Positions 25,834 through 34,768 of a stretch of DNA of 64,000 nt are shown piece after piece. The notes beneath the pieces are model-generated. The model was not told the DNA's origin, searched no databases, and worked only from the letters and a program-made list of their open reading frames with translations. The position numbers and the translations under genes are program-made. This DNA comes from a virus. The stretch is from the IMG/VR virus record IMGVR_UViG_3300042896_000657, positions 1 to 64,000 of that record; one strand, given 5' to 3'. Position 1 is the stretch's first letter. Every line of letters begins with the position of its first letter.

Positions 25834-26394
25834 ATGACATACGAAAATTTTTTAAAAGTAATATTAAGACAACAAGTATTAGATGAGCAAATTAAAGAGG
25901 CTTATAAATTAAAAATTGATTTAATAGAATTTGTAGATAGATATAATGAAATTATTTCTATATTAATTACAGAGATATATGGCGAAGATGGATACGAATG
26001 GTATTCTTGGTTCTGCTATGAAAATGATTATGGTCGTAAAGACTGGAGTTCAAAGGATGGAAAAATTCAATATATTGCTACTGACAAAAGTGGTAATCCA
26101 ATCTGCTATTCATTTGAAACATTATGGGAGTATTTAGAAGAAAATCACTTAATTATAAATAAAGAAAAAACAGACGTTATGAAAGAAACAAAAGAAGAAT
26201 TTATCTCCCTATATGATTTTGTAGGACATAAAGATGAAAAAGGTATTGGTAGAAATTTATACAATTTTGCTATTAACTGTGGAGTTAAACCCGGAAAAAG
26301 ACAAATCTCAAACCCTAAATACACAGGAATTGTAAGAACATATCCTAGATTAGTAATTGAACGTTTCTTTGAATTAAAATCTTTAAATAAATAA
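25834..26394 (+). CDS. Hypothetical protein in 7-deazaguanine cluster
   Basis: 186-aa protein 1 bp downstream of the DpdA-like gene and 1 bp upstream of the QueC-like gene. N-terminal two-thirds are helical and acid/aromatic-rich (EIYGEDGYEWYSWFCYENDY) and the C-terminal part (KGIGRNLYNFAINCGVKPGK RQ region) is basic. No family recognised. Tight spacing suggests it belongs to the pathway operon, but no function follows. Confidence 0.55.
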   Translation: MTYENFLKVILRQQVLDEQIKEAYKLKIDLIEFVDRYNEIISILITEIYGEDGYEWYSWFCYENDYGRKDWSSKDGKIQYIATDKSGNPICYSFETLWEYLEENHLIINKEKTDVMKETKEEFISLYDFVGHKDEKGIGRNLYNFAINCGVKPGKRQISNPKYTGIVRTYPRLVIERFFELKSLNK

Positions 26395-26395
26395 T

Positions 26396-27277
26396 ATGCA
26401 AAAACATGTTGTAGTTTCACTTTCAGGTGGAATGGATAGTAGTACATTATTGTTACGTTGCTTGAAAGAGTATGATACAGTAACAGCAATTTCATTTGAT
26501 TACGGTCAAAAACACAGAGTAGAACTTGAACGTGCTCAATTACTAGTAGATTATATTAGAGTAGAGTATGCTAAAAGATCGGATAAATGGTCAACACCTA
26601 TAAATTATCGTCAAATTCAATTAAACGGGTTAGTTGATTTATTAGACTCAGCATTAGTAACTGGAGGTCAAGATGTACCTGAAGGACATTATGCTGAGGA
26701 TAATATGAAAGCAACTGTAGTACCTAATCGTAATAAAATATTTGCTTCAATTACTCAAGCAGTAGCATTATCAGTAGCTCAAAGAACTGGAGAAACATGC
26801 GATATAGCAATGGGTATTCATAATGGAGATCACGCTGTTTATTTAGATTGTAGACAAGAATTTAGAGATGCTGATGATCATGCATTTAGAGTAGGTAATT
26901 GGGGTTCTGAAAAAGTAGGATACTTTACACCATATCTTGAAGGTAACAAATTTACAATCTTACAAGATGGAGAAATATTATGTAAAGAATTATCATTAGA
27001 TTTTGATGAAGTATATAGTAGAACTAATACATCTTATAAACCAATTCAATTAGCTAATGATAATACAACAGAACTATACAATCCAAAAACATTCATACCT
27101 AAAATGCCCTTTACTTGGTATTCAGATTATAAATCAGCATCATCTGTAGAACGTATTGAAGCATTTATTAAATTAGGACGTAAAGATCCTGTAGAATATG
27201 CTGATGAAAATGGTGAAGTAGAATGGGAAGTAGCTAAAGCTCATGTTGAAAGAATACTTGAGGAACATCAAAATTAA
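26396..27277 (+). CDS. QueC-like 7-cyano-7-deazaguanine synthase
   Basis: 293-aa protein with the N-type ATP pyrophosphatase loop SLSGGMDSSTLLLR and the strand-loop AISFDYGQKHRVELERAQ typical of QueC, which converts carboxydeazaguanine to preQ0. VVPNRNKIFASI and DIAMGIHNGDHAVYLDCRQE also match. However, the C-terminal zinc-binding cysteine quartet of QueC is absent: the region reads YSRTNTSYKP and SASSVERIEAFIKLGRKDP where QueC has SCY and CxxC..R. The product or partner could therefore differ. It is flanked by DpdA-like and FolE genes; I see no QueE in this window. Confidence 0.78.
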   Translation: MQKHVVVSLSGGMDSSTLLLRCLKEYDTVTAISFDYGQKHRVELERAQLLVDYIRVEYAKRSDKWSTPINYRQIQLNGLVDLLDSALVTGGQDVPEGHYAEDNMKATVVPNRNKIFASITQAVALSVAQRTGETCDIAMGIHNGDHAVYLDCRQEFRDADDHAFRVGNWGSEKVGYFTPYLEGNKFTILQDGEILCKELSLDFDEVYSRTNTSYKPIQLANDNTTELYNPKTFIPKMPFTWYSDYKSASSVERIEAFIKLGRKDPVEYADENGEVEWEVAKAHVERILEEHQN

Positions 27278-27279
27278 GA

Positions 27280-27288
27280 TTGTATATT
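27280..27288 (+). promoter_or_regulatory. Short promoter-like TTG-TATATT
   Basis: TTG directly followed by TATATT just after the queC-like stop codon and 6 bp before the FolE start at 27295. It lacks the upstream half of the TTGTCA motif, so support is weak. Confidence 0.25.
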
Positions 27289-27294
27289 AAAAAT

Positions 27295-28008
27295 ATGGAA
27301 AATAAAAGACGTAAAATAGCTAATGTAGAATCATTAGAAACAGCACAACCAGGATGTGCAAATGGTATATCCACTCAATTAAATAATCTTCTATCACAAG
27401 ATCAACACCGTTCATTAAACGATGAAGAAAAATGGACTATTGTAGCTAAAGCGGAAAAAGCATATGGTGAATTTCTAGATGCATTAGGAGTAGATTGGAG
27501 AAACGATCCTAACAGTATGGAAACTCCTAAAAGAGTTGCTAAGGCTTATGTATTTGATTTATGGGCTGGTAGATATAATTTACCAAGTGATATAACTGCA
27601 TTTCCAAGTGATGGTTATAGTGGTATAGTATTAGAACGTAATATTCCTGTTACTTCAATGTGTTCACATCACCACCAAGCAATTATTGGTAAAGTACATA
27701 TTGGATATGTACCTGGAAAAGATGGTAAAGTTATTGGTTTATCAAAACTTAATCGCATTGTAGAACATTTTGGTCGTAGAGGTGCTATTCAAGAACAATT
27801 AACAGTAGCTATTCATAATGCTGTAAATACAATTTGTGAAGGAAATGTTGGTGTAATAGTAATGGTCCAAGCAGAACACCAATGTGTATCTTGTAGAGGT
27901 GTTAAACATCAAGGAGCATCTATGGTAACAAGTGAAGTAAGTGGTGTTTTTGCTGATCATAATAAAACTGCAAAAACCGAAGTATTAGAAATGATAAAAT
28001 TAAATTAA
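27295..28008 (+). CDS. GTP cyclohydrolase I
   Basis: 237-aa (from ATG 27295; an upstream TTG at 27280 belongs to the promoter-like box) FolE enzyme that makes dihydroneopterin triphosphate, the first step to 7-deazaguanines. Diagnostic blocks are ETPKRVAKAY, IPVTSMCSHHHQAIIGK with the zinc ligands Cys and His, VIGLSKLNRIVEHFGRR, QLTVAIHN and QAEHQCVSCRG with the second Cys ligand. It is the last member of the queD-dpdA-queC-folE-like cluster and feeds the pathway. Confidence 0.92.
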   Translation: MENKRRKIANVESLETAQPGCANGISTQLNNLLSQDQHRSLNDEEKWTIVAKAEKAYGEFLDALGVDWRNDPNSMETPKRVAKAYVFDLWAGRYNLPSDITAFPSDGYSGIVLERNIPVTSMCSHHHQAIIGKVHIGYVPGKDGKVIGLSKLNRIVEHFGRRGAIQEQLTVAIHNAVNTICEGNVGVIVMVQAEHQCVSCRGVKHQGASMVTSEVSGVFADHNKTAKTEVLEMIKLN

Positions 28009-28009
28009 T

Positions 28010-28531
28010 ATGTTAAACGCAGAACAAATATTAGAACAAGGATTAGTAAAAACAACTAATAGCAAAGGCAAACCAGCGCAAGTGGGATACGATCTATCAG
28101 CAAAATCAATTAATAAAATTGGAGATCCTAATGTTAATAAATCTACACCAGCAATTGGTATGGTATTGAAAGATAAAACAATATTAAATAATTACACTCC
28201 ATCACCACTTACAAAAATTGATGGTGTTGAAGGATGGCTATTATATCCAGGAGCATACGATATAACATTCCATGAAGGATGTAAAATTGCAGCAAATCGC
28301 GTAGGAATGATCCGTCAACGTTCTTCATTATTACGTAACGGAGCAATTATTGCTTCTTCTATCTTTGACCCAGGTTTTGAAACTGAAAATATGGGAACTA
28401 TCATGATTGTAACAGCAACTATTTTTATTGAAAAGGATGCTCGAGTAGGTCAAATGTATTTTCATGAATGTGATGAAGTAGCTGAGGAAAATTTATATAG
28501 CGGTCAATTTCAAAATGACAAACAGAGATAA
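28010..28531 (+). CDS. dCTP deaminase/dUTPase-family protein
   Basis: 173-aa protein of the Dcd/DUT superfamily, hydrolysing or deaminating deoxypyrimidine nucleotides. Supporting motifs are VGYDLSAKSI, LLYPGAYDITFHEG, the GMIRQRSSLLRNGAIIASSI strand-loop with Ser-Ser-Leu-Leu, and FDPGFETENMGTIMIV. Whether it deaminates dCTP or hydrolyses dUTP is not clear from motifs. It starts 1 bp after folE, and the following small gene overlaps its end by 17 bp. Confidence 0.75.
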   Translation: MLNAEQILEQGLVKTTNSKGKPAQVGYDLSAKSINKIGDPNVNKSTPAIGMVLKDKTILNNYTPSPLTKIDGVEGWLLYPGAYDITFHEGCKIAANRVGMIRQRSSLLRNGAIIASSIFDPGFETENMGTIMIVTATIFIEKDARVGQMYFHECDEVAEENLYSGQFQNDKQR

Positions 28532-28775
28532 TATTCTACTAGAAGAGGAGTACTGCTATTACAGCGGTCTTCCTTCTGTTCAGTTTTATGAAAATATAGA
28601 AAAAGAAAAAGTTATGCAAGAAAAAGAATCAAAAACTAATTGGCATTTTAGAATTAGTTTAGCTAAATCATTCCTTAGAATTATTGCTGGAGGTGTATTA
28701 TGTGGTGAATTATTTTTAATAGCTGGAATATTATTAATCGCTGCTGAAGTATTAGGTATAGTAGAGGAGTTTTAA
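28515..28775 (+). CDS. Small membrane protein
   Basis: 86-aa protein whose C-terminal half is a hydrophobic hairpin (IIAGGVLCGELFLIAGILLI AAEVLG). A shorter form of 54 aa could begin at the in-frame ATG at 28614, which has the AAAGTTATG context common in this window; the long form overlaps the previous gene by 17 bp. Function unknown. Confidence 0.5.
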   Translation: MTNRDNILLEEEYCYYSGLPSVQFYENIEKEKVMQEKESKTNWHFRISLAKSFLRIIAGGVLCGELFLIAGILLIAAEVLGIVEEF

Positions 28776-28790
28776 ACTCCTTTACTTTTT
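28764..28790 (+). terminator. Probable terminator overlapping a stop codon
   Basis: AGGAGTTT (28765-28772) can pair with AAACTCCT (28774-28781) with a very tight loop, realistically as AGGAG/CTCCT; TTTACTTTTT follows. It ends the nucleotide-metabolism operon. Moderate stem, so moderate confidence. Confidence 0.45.
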
Positions 28791-28799
28791 ATATTTATT
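28791..28799 (+). promoter_or_regulatory. ATATTTATT box
   Basis: Variant of the recurring box, 15 bp before the ATG at 28815 and directly after the terminator-like hairpin. Confidence 0.35.
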
Positions 28800-28814
28800 A
28801 TTAAATATTTTATT

Positions 28815-29138
28815 ATGGAATTAAATAATAAACAACAATCAAAAGGATTAGGAGATACAATAGCTAAAGTTACTAACTTTTTTGGAATTGATAAAGTGGC
28901 AGACGCTGCCGCTAGATTATTAGGGGCTGAAGGATGTGGATGTGAAGAACGTAAAGAATTATTAAATCATCTATTTCCATACGAAACATCATCACGTCAT
29001 TTTAAAGTTAAAGAACAATTTACATTTTTAGGTAAAGAATTCTTTAAGGATCAAAATATAAAAATAACTAAAACCGATAATATATATTATAACATTATCC
29101 AATTAGTACAGGATGGAAAATTAGAAGAAATAATATAA
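28815..29138 (+). CDS. Small hypothetical phage protein
   Basis: 107-aa protein with an N-terminal amphipathic section KGLGDTIAKVTNFFGIDKVA, then a cysteine-bearing motif EGCGCEERKELLNHLFPYE. I have the impression that this GLGDTIAK...GCGCEERKE..LN..FP arrangement recurs in T4-like phages of Bacteroidota, but no function is known. Its stop codon TAATG overlaps the next start. Confidence 0.6.
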   Translation: MELNNKQQSKGLGDTIAKVTNFFGIDKVADAAARLLGAEGCGCEERKELLNHLFPYETSSRHFKVKEQFTFLGKEFFKDQNIKITKTDNIYYNIIQLVQDGKLEEII

Positions 29139-30022
29139 TGGCTTTAGAATTAAAAAATATTAGTGGATTAGGTAATCTTACATTAGTTAATAATACTAAT
29201 AATGGTAATATTATTTTTACTAATAGTAGTATTCCAACACCTCCTCCAATTATTGATTCTGTTTATACATTAATAGATACTATTACACCTTATTTAAGAG
29301 CAAATAGTGGTAGTTTAAGAAACCCAAATTTCTTTACCTATTTTCTAGATGGCAATCCCTACTTTATATCAGATGGTGGTAATGATATGTTTGATGGGGG
29401 TAATTATACTGCACCTTGGCTACGCAACAATGCAAATTACGTATCAGGACAATCAATACCTATACCATCACCATCATTAAATTACAGCTCTCAATCATCT
29501 ACATTAACCGATACTAATTTATACTATGCTGCTTCAGGATATAGTCAATCAACCGGATCATTCCCAGGTGGAAACCAAAATGGAAGCTTCCATCCATTAA
29601 CATTAATTGGAGCTAGAAGTGGATCAGGACCTATTGGATTCCAAAAGGCAGGTAATATTGGAGCTGATGGATTTGGACTACTAGTTACAGGAAGTATATA
29701 TGCTGGGTCTGTAGTAAATGGATTTACAGCACATGCTTTTTATCGTCAATCATTTGGTCAATCATCTGATCCATCAATATGTGATGTTTATGTATTATTA
29801 GGTCATCCAAACTGGGGTTCTGTATTTAATACAGTAGTATCTAGTTCAGTTGCAGGTACTCAAATTCAAGGTGCTGCTTTATATGCTACAGGATCATCTA
29901 GTGAAATATTAGCAATGACTACTCTGTTAAGTAGACCTAGTCCAACAGCTATATCATTTAGTGATATTAAAATTGTAGTTGATAATTATATTGGATTAGT
30001 AAAAACAGTATTGAACTACTAA
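29138..30022 (+). CDS. Putative virion/adhesin-like protein
   Basis: 294-aa protein, Ser/Asn/Gly-rich with short beta-type strands and no signal peptide or membrane segment (LVNNTNNGNIIFTNSSIPTP; GGNDMFDGGNYTAPWLRNNA; GARSGSGPIGFQKAGNIGAD). This composition fits tail fibre or head decoration proteins. It begins with a TAATG overlap on the preceding gene, and ends before a terminator. No family assigned. Confidence 0.45.
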   Translation: MALELKNISGLGNLTLVNNTNNGNIIFTNSSIPTPPPIIDSVYTLIDTITPYLRANSGSLRNPNFFTYFLDGNPYFISDGGNDMFDGGNYTAPWLRNNANYVSGQSIPIPSPSLNYSSQSSTLTDTNLYYAASGYSQSTGSFPGGNQNGSFHPLTLIGARSGSGPIGFQKAGNIGADGFGLLVTGSIYAGSVVNGFTAHAFYRQSFGQSSDPSICDVYVLLGHPNWGSVFNTVVSSSVAGTQIQGAALYATGSSSEILAMTTLLSRPSPTAISFSDIKIVVDNYIGLVKTVLNY

Positions 30023-30054
30023 TTTTTATATATTAAAAATGTTTATTATTTAAT

Positions 30055-30078
30055 GGGGATCATCACGATCTCCTTTTT
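30055..30078 (+). terminator. Rho-independent terminator
   Basis: GGGGATC (30055-30061) pairs with GATCTCC (30067-30073) with one G-T wobble, loop ATCAC, then five T. Lies between the adhesin-like gene and DNA polymerase. Confidence 0.75.
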
Positions 30079-30089
30079 ATATTTAGGTT

Positions 30090-32822
30090 ATGTATCAAGC
30101 AATTTATTACGACTATACCGACTATTCATACCATCTTCGTGATGATAAAAAAGGATGGTCTCACTTTAATTACCAACCAACATACTACAAGCTAGATGAA
30201 TATGGAACTGTACCAACATTAGATGGACAGATGGCTACTCCTACAAAAAAATTTGAAAGAGGAGATTTAACATTATATGAAAGAGATGTAGATAAACGCA
30301 CACGATTATTAATAGATAATTATTATGAAAGTGATGATGTTGCTGAATGGCAAAATATAGTTTATTTTGATATTGAGTGTGAAATTGGTGGAGCATTAAC
30401 ACCTGAATATATTAAAACAGCACCAATGAAGATGACTTCAATTGCTGCTTATGATAATACAAATAAAAAATATTATTGTTTAATACTTGATGAAAAAGAG
30501 GAATTATTAGGTATTAAACAACCTAATAGAGATGTTCTTCCATTTAAAACTGAAAAGGAAATGCTATCCGCCTTCCTTAATTTATGGGAAGAAATGGATC
30601 CAACAATTATATCAGGATGGAATAGTGGATATTTTGATATTCCCTATATGTACTACAGAATGTGTAAAGTTCTGTCTGTTGAAGATGCTACTCGTTTATC
30701 TCCTATTGGTAAGATTAATTTTAGTGAATATGATAAGGAACAACCTATTGAATTAGGTGGTATTAACCATTTAGATTATATGTTGTTGTTTAAAAAATAT
30801 GTTACTAAACAAGAACCATCATATAAATTAAATGATATTGGTGAAAAATATGTTAAATTAGGTAAAGTTGAATATGAAGGATCATTAGATAGATTATTTA
30901 AAGAAGATATAAATAAATTTATTGATTATAACATTCGAGATGTTGAAATTATTATTGAATTAGAGAAAAAACTTAAATTTATAGATCTAACAGTAACAAT
31001 TTGTCATTTGTGTCACGTACCATATGAGCAAATATATATGTCTACTGTGTTAAATGACGGCGCTATACTAACGTATTTAAAACGTAAAGGCATAGCATCA
31101 CCAAATAAGCCAACAACGATAAATCCGTTGTTAAAACCAAAATCATTTGATGTAGGGGATGAGGTTAAAAGTAAAAATGGTACTGGAAAAAAATGGACAG
31201 GTTATATCAAAGAAATTAAAAATAATGGTTTTGTTGATGTATTTGTATATGAAACAAATCAAGTATCTCAATTTAGTATATTCAATATATTAAAAAATGA
31301 AGAATATGCTGGGGGATACTTAAAAGATCCTGTACCTGGTTTATATGAATGGGTTATTGACTTAGATTTTACATCCCTATATCCTTCTATTATTCGTTCA
31401 CTTAATATTGGGATTGAAACTTTAGTAGGTCGTATTGTAAATAATAACAAATATGATAATCAATGGTCTCTTGATGAATTGATAGAGATGGAGGATGATG
31501 ATTTAATTGTTATTGAAAAACTAAATTCAGATTTTACAACTACAAAAACACAAGTTACAGTAAAGAAAATTAGAGATTATATTATTGAAAATAATATTAT
31601 AGTTGCTGCATCCGGAGCATTATTTCGAACTGATAAATCATCTGTAGTTTGTGAAGTACTAACAGATTGGTTTAATAAACGTGTTGAATATAAAAATTTA
31701 ATGAAGAAAGCTTATAAAGCTGGAGATATTGAAAAAGGTGAATTTTATAACCGTAGACAACATGCTTATAAAATTAAATTAAATGATGTTTATGGTGTAT
31801 TTGCAATTAACGGTTGGAGATATACTGATGGGCATAAAATGATATCATCCGCTATTACTTTAACTGGTCAACGTGTAACTCAAGAATCCATTAAATATGT
31901 TAATATATGGATGAATGAAAGTTTAAATACAATAGATAAAGACTATGTTGTAACTTCAGATACCGATTCTCTATTTATTCAAGTTAAAGATATATTATTA
32001 GCTAGAGGTATTGATTTAAAAAATAAAGAACAATGTATTAAAGCTACATTAGAAATAGCTACTGAAATACAAAAAGTATCAAATAAATTTATTGGGGAAT
32101 TTGCTTTGAAAGCATTTAATATTCCTAATGATAGAAATCATTTTTTTGAATTAAAACAAGAAGTAGTAATTGAGAGGGGATATTTTTCAGGAAAACGTCG
32201 TTATGCAATGTATATTGTAAATAAAGAAGGTGTTGATACTGAAGAATTAGTAATGATGGGACTAGATTTAATGAAATCTAATATGCCTGTAACTTACAAG
32301 AAATTTGGTGAATCAATTATTCAAGAAATTATGTTTGGTAAAACTAGAGATGATATTAATAAACGTATTGTTGAATTTAAAAAATATCTTAAAACCCAAT
32401 CTTGGGAAGTAGTAGCAAAACCAACAGGAGTAAAACAAATACGTAAATATATTAAACGTTCTCCTCGTAACGGAGAAATATTTAGTGAATTAGAATTAAA
32501 ATGCCCTATTAATACTAAAGCTGCTATATACACTAATGATCTACTTAGATTTAAAAAACTTGATAAACAATATTCATGTTTTGTAGAAGGAGATAAAATG
32601 AAATATGTTACATTAAAGAAAAACCCATACAATATTAGTGTAATTGGATTTAAAGGAAATAGTGAGGATCCTCCATTCATTACTTCATTAATTGAAGAAT
32701 TTGTAGATAAAGATGAAATATTTAATTCAGTATTATTAAATAAATTAGAAACAATTTATCAAGATTTAGGTTGGGAATTTATATCTTTAAATGAAAATGT
32801 AGCTAAATTCTTTTCATTTTGA
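30090..32822 (+). CDS. DNA polymerase, family B (T4 gp43-like)
   Basis: 910-aa replicative polymerase with proofreading. Exo I is VYFDIECEIG (D94, E96); Exo II is ISGWNSGYFDIPYMY; Exo III is YNIRDVEIIIELE. Polymerase motif A is DLDFTSLYPSIIRSLN (D424), motif B is KIKLNDVYGVFAI and motif C is SDTDSLFIQ (D624, D626). Length matches T4 gp43 (898 aa). The C-terminus, needed for sliding clamp contact, ends FISLNENVAKFFSF. Expected to work with gp45, gp44 and gp62 homologues downstream. Confidence 0.95.
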   Translation: MYQAIYYDYTDYSYHLRDDKKGWSHFNYQPTYYKLDEYGTVPTLDGQMATPTKKFERGDLTLYERDVDKRTRLLIDNYYESDDVAEWQNIVYFDIECEIGGALTPEYIKTAPMKMTSIAAYDNTNKKYYCLILDEKEELLGIKQPNRDVLPFKTEKEMLSAFLNLWEEMDPTIISGWNSGYFDIPYMYYRMCKVLSVEDATRLSPIGKINFSEYDKEQPIELGGINHLDYMLLFKKYVTKQEPSYKLNDIGEKYVKLGKVEYEGSLDRLFKEDINKFIDYNIRDVEIIIELEKKLKFIDLTVTICHLCHVPYEQIYMSTVLNDGAILTYLKRKGIASPNKPTTINPLLKPKSFDVGDEVKSKNGTGKKWTGYIKEIKNNGFVDVFVYETNQVSQFSIFNILKNEEYAGGYLKDPVPGLYEWVIDLDFTSLYPSIIRSLNIGIETLVGRIVNNNKYDNQWSLDELIEMEDDDLIVIEKLNSDFTTTKTQVTVKKIRDYIIENNIIVAASGALFRTDKSSVVCEVLTDWFNKRVEYKNLMKKAYKAGDIEKGEFYNRRQHAYKIKLNDVYGVFAINGWRYTDGHKMISSAITLTGQRVTQESIKYVNIWMNESLNTIDKDYVVTSDTDSLFIQVKDILLARGIDLKNKEQCIKATLEIATEIQKVSNKFIGEFALKAFNIPNDRNHFFELKQEVVIERGYFSGKRRYAMYIVNKEGVDTEELVMMGLDLMKSNMPVTYKKFGESIIQEIMFGKTRDDINKRIVEFKKYLKTQSWEVVAKPTGVKQIRKYIKRSPRNGEIFSELELKCPINTKAAIYTNDLLRFKKLDKQYSCFVEGDKMKYVTLKKNPYNISVIGFKGNSEDPPFITSLIEEFVDKDEIFNSVLLNKLETIYQDLGWEFISLNENVAKFFSF

Positions 32823-32824
32823 AA

Positions 32825-32846
32825 ATCACAATAAAATTAATATATT
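32825..32846 (+). promoter_or_regulatory. Promoter-like motif
   Basis: ATCACAATAAAATTAATATA followed by TT, just after the polymerase stop and 28 bp before the next ATG. It resembles the TTGTCACAATAAAAATT motif found at 16130 and 63403. Confidence 0.45.
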
Positions 32847-32873
32847 AAATACAAATTATTAAAATTAAAAGTT

Positions 32874-33284
32874 ATGAGATTAATTAGAAACGTAAAATTT
32901 AAAATCAGAAAATGGTGGAAAACTATAAATGATAGCCCAAACTCCATTAAAATTACTAAAGCACATAATACTTCATTTGCAATCTTTAGAGTTGCTCTTA
33001 AAAACCCCAAATCAGAATTAATTCTTATGCCTATTGCTAATAAAAGGATTATAAAATTGGAAAAACAAGGTCTTTATATTAAATTGGAGAGATTTAGTAT
33101 TTCTATTACTAACCACAAATATAATTATATGATTGAAATTCCATATACTTTATATGAAAAATTAGTTAAGATGTTTGATAGTAAAATAGATAACAATTAT
33201 TACCAAGAAGAAGCCCAAATGATAAATCAGCTTGAAGCTGGAATTGATAATGTATTAAAAACAATAATGAAAAATAATGGATAA
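32874..33284 (+). CDS. Hypothetical protein before sliding clamp
   Basis: 136-aa basic protein of unknown function with an N-terminal Arg/Lys-rich section (RLIRNVKFKIRKWWKTIND) and a C-terminal acidic helix (QEEAQMINQLEAGIDNVLKT). It overlaps the clamp gene by 8 bp, so it is in the clamp operon. No domain recognised. Confidence 0.55.
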   Translation: MRLIRNVKFKIRKWWKTINDSPNSIKITKAHNTSFAIFRVALKNPKSELILMPIANKRIIKLEKQGLYIKLERFSISITNHKYNYMIEIPYTLYEKLVKMFDSKIDNNYYQEEAQMINQLEAGIDNVLKTIMKNNG

Positions 33285-33999
33285 ATTACACTTAGTATCA
33301 ACACTAGAAAAATATTACCTTAACGGTATAGTTGAAAAAATAAAGTTACAAGTTAAGGATAAAAATATAACAATTAAATTTGTTGCCCCTAATAAAGATT
33401 TAGTAGGATATGTTAATGCTTCTGAATTTGATTTAGAAGATATTGAGGTTGGGATATATGATACTTCCCAGTTATTAAAATTAATTAATATTACTAATCA
33501 TTTTCTAACATTAGATACTGTTAAACAACATAATATTCCTACTAAATTATTGATTGCTGATAATGAATATAATTTAGAATATGTTTTAGCAGATACTACA
33601 ATGATTCCAAATGCTCCTACAGTAACTGAACCTGAATACGCTATTGAATCTAATATTGATTTAGAATTTATCAATAAATTTATTAAAGCTAAAAAAGCAA
33701 TCGATAATGAAATAGTTTCAGTAGATGCAAATTATGATGAAAATAATACTAAAGTAGTACGATTTACATTGGGTGGAAATGAAGGATATAATAATAAAAT
33801 ACAATTCAATATTCCAGCAACGTATGAAGGAATCCATCCTCAACAATTACAATTTAATGTAAATTATATACGTGAAATATTAGATAATAATAAAGATCTA
33901 ACTTTGGGTAAATTACGTATTAGTGGTGAAGGATTAATGCGATTAGATTTTACATCAGAGAAAGGAACTTCATTTTATCTTTTAGTTGCTAAAGAGTAA
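33277..33999 (+). CDS. Sliding clamp (T4 gp45-like)
   Basis: 240-aa processivity clamp. The pattern of two related beta-alpha domains with a central junction (VEPEYAIESN-like loop at about residue 125) and segments such as VGYVNASEFDLEDIEVGIYD, TSQLLKLINITNHF and GEGLMRLDFTSEKGTSFYLL fits T4 gp45-type clamps, which have about 228 aa. Genes for the clamp loader lie 3-5 kb downstream. Confidence 0.82.
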   Translation: MDKLHLVSTLEKYYLNGIVEKIKLQVKDKNITIKFVAPNKDLVGYVNASEFDLEDIEVGIYDTSQLLKLINITNHFLTLDTVKQHNIPTKLLIADNEYNLEYVLADTTMIPNAPTVTEPEYAIESNIDLEFINKFIKAKKAIDNEIVSVDANYDENNTKVVRFTLGGNEGYNNKIQFNIPATYEGIHPQQLQFNVNYIREILDNNKDLTLGKLRISGEGLMRLDFTSEKGTSFYLLVAKE

Positions 34000-34006
34000 A
34001 AGCGAT

Positions 34007-34015
34007 ATATTTATA
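34007..34015 (+). promoter_or_regulatory. ATATTTATA box in the hsp20 leader
   Basis: Exact copy of the recurring box, 86 bp before the hsp20 ATG at 34102. It would give an unusually long leader carrying the inverted-repeat half-site at 34035. Confidence 0.45.
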
Positions 34016-34034
34016 TACGATAATAAAGAGATAC

Positions 34035-34047
34035 ATGATAGGTCTCC
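34035..34047 (+). repeat. Left half of inverted repeat flanking hsp20
   Basis: ATGATAGGTCTCC here is the exact reverse complement of GGAGACCTATCAT at 34769-34781 on the far side of the hsp20 gene. The 13-bp match is perfect and the sequence is GC-richer than its surroundings. Confidence 0.75.
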
Positions 34048-34101
34048 ATTATTAACAATTATTTATTAACCGCTACCTTAGGGAGCACAAACGACAAAAA
34101 A

Positions 34102-34746
34102 ATGAAAAACAAACAAACTACAGACGTGTTCGTAGTATTTGAAGATTTATCTGGTACAGTAACAACTGGGTACACAACTGGATTATCACTTACAAGCGGA
34201 ACATCCAATTCAGGTACGATCACTACAACAAATGGTACAACAGGTTATGTAACAGATACCTTTTTAGGACATACTACTACAGGTACTACAACTCTTTGGC
34301 AACAGCCTTATTATCCACCCCAAACCTATAATGAATATTGGAACTTTGATGAAGGTATGGATTTATTATGGAAGTCTTTCTTTGATAAAAATGCTCATTA
34401 CAGACCAATTTCAGAAAAAGCAGTTCAACATCCCGTTGATATTCAAGAAACCGATAACGGTTTAAAAATTGAAATTGCTGCTGTTGGACTAGAAAAATCA
34501 GATATAGATATTATTGTAGATTCAGAAACTCTTAGAGTTGCTTATCGTAAAGATAAGGAAGAAAAAGATAATGAAGATTACAGATATTTACATCGTTCAA
34601 TTAAAAAAGCAGGTTTTGATATTGCTTGGAAGGTATCTTCTAAGTATGAATTATCTAAATTAGAAGCTGGTTTAGATAAAGGTTTATTAACATTGAATAT
34701 TCCATTCGCTAAAGAAAATAAACCAAAGAAAATCGAAATAAAATAA
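34102..34746 (+). CDS. Hsp20 small heat-shock protein
   Basis: 214-aa alpha-crystallin-family holdase. The crystallin domain occupies about residues 110-214: HPVDIQETDNGLKIEIAAVG, LEKSDIDIIVDSETLRVAYR and LEAGLDKGLLTLNIPFAKEN, ending in KPKKIEIK. The N-terminal about 75 residues are unusual, strongly Thr/Ser/Gly-rich. The gene has a 102-bp leader and is flanked by a perfect 13-bp inverted repeat, and GroES and GroEL follow. Small heat-shock genes are known in cyanophages of the T4 group. Likely helps virion protein folding. Confidence 0.88.
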   Translation: MKNKQTTDVFVVFEDLSGTVTTGYTTGLSLTSGTSNSGTITTTNGTTGYVTDTFLGHTTTGTTTLWQQPYYPPQTYNEYWNFDEGMDLLWKSFFDKNAHYRPISEKAVQHPVDIQETDNGLKIEIAAVGLEKSDIDIIVDSETLRVAYRKDKEEKDNEDYRYLHRSIKKAGFDIAWKVSSKYELSKLEAGLDKGLLTLNIPFAKENKPKKIEIK

Positions 34747-34768
34747 TTTCGATATAGTTTTGAAACCC

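Noticed and set aside
32321-32680. Minus-strand ORF inside the DNA polymerase
   Set aside because: Overlaps conserved polymerase codons; no sign of independent function.
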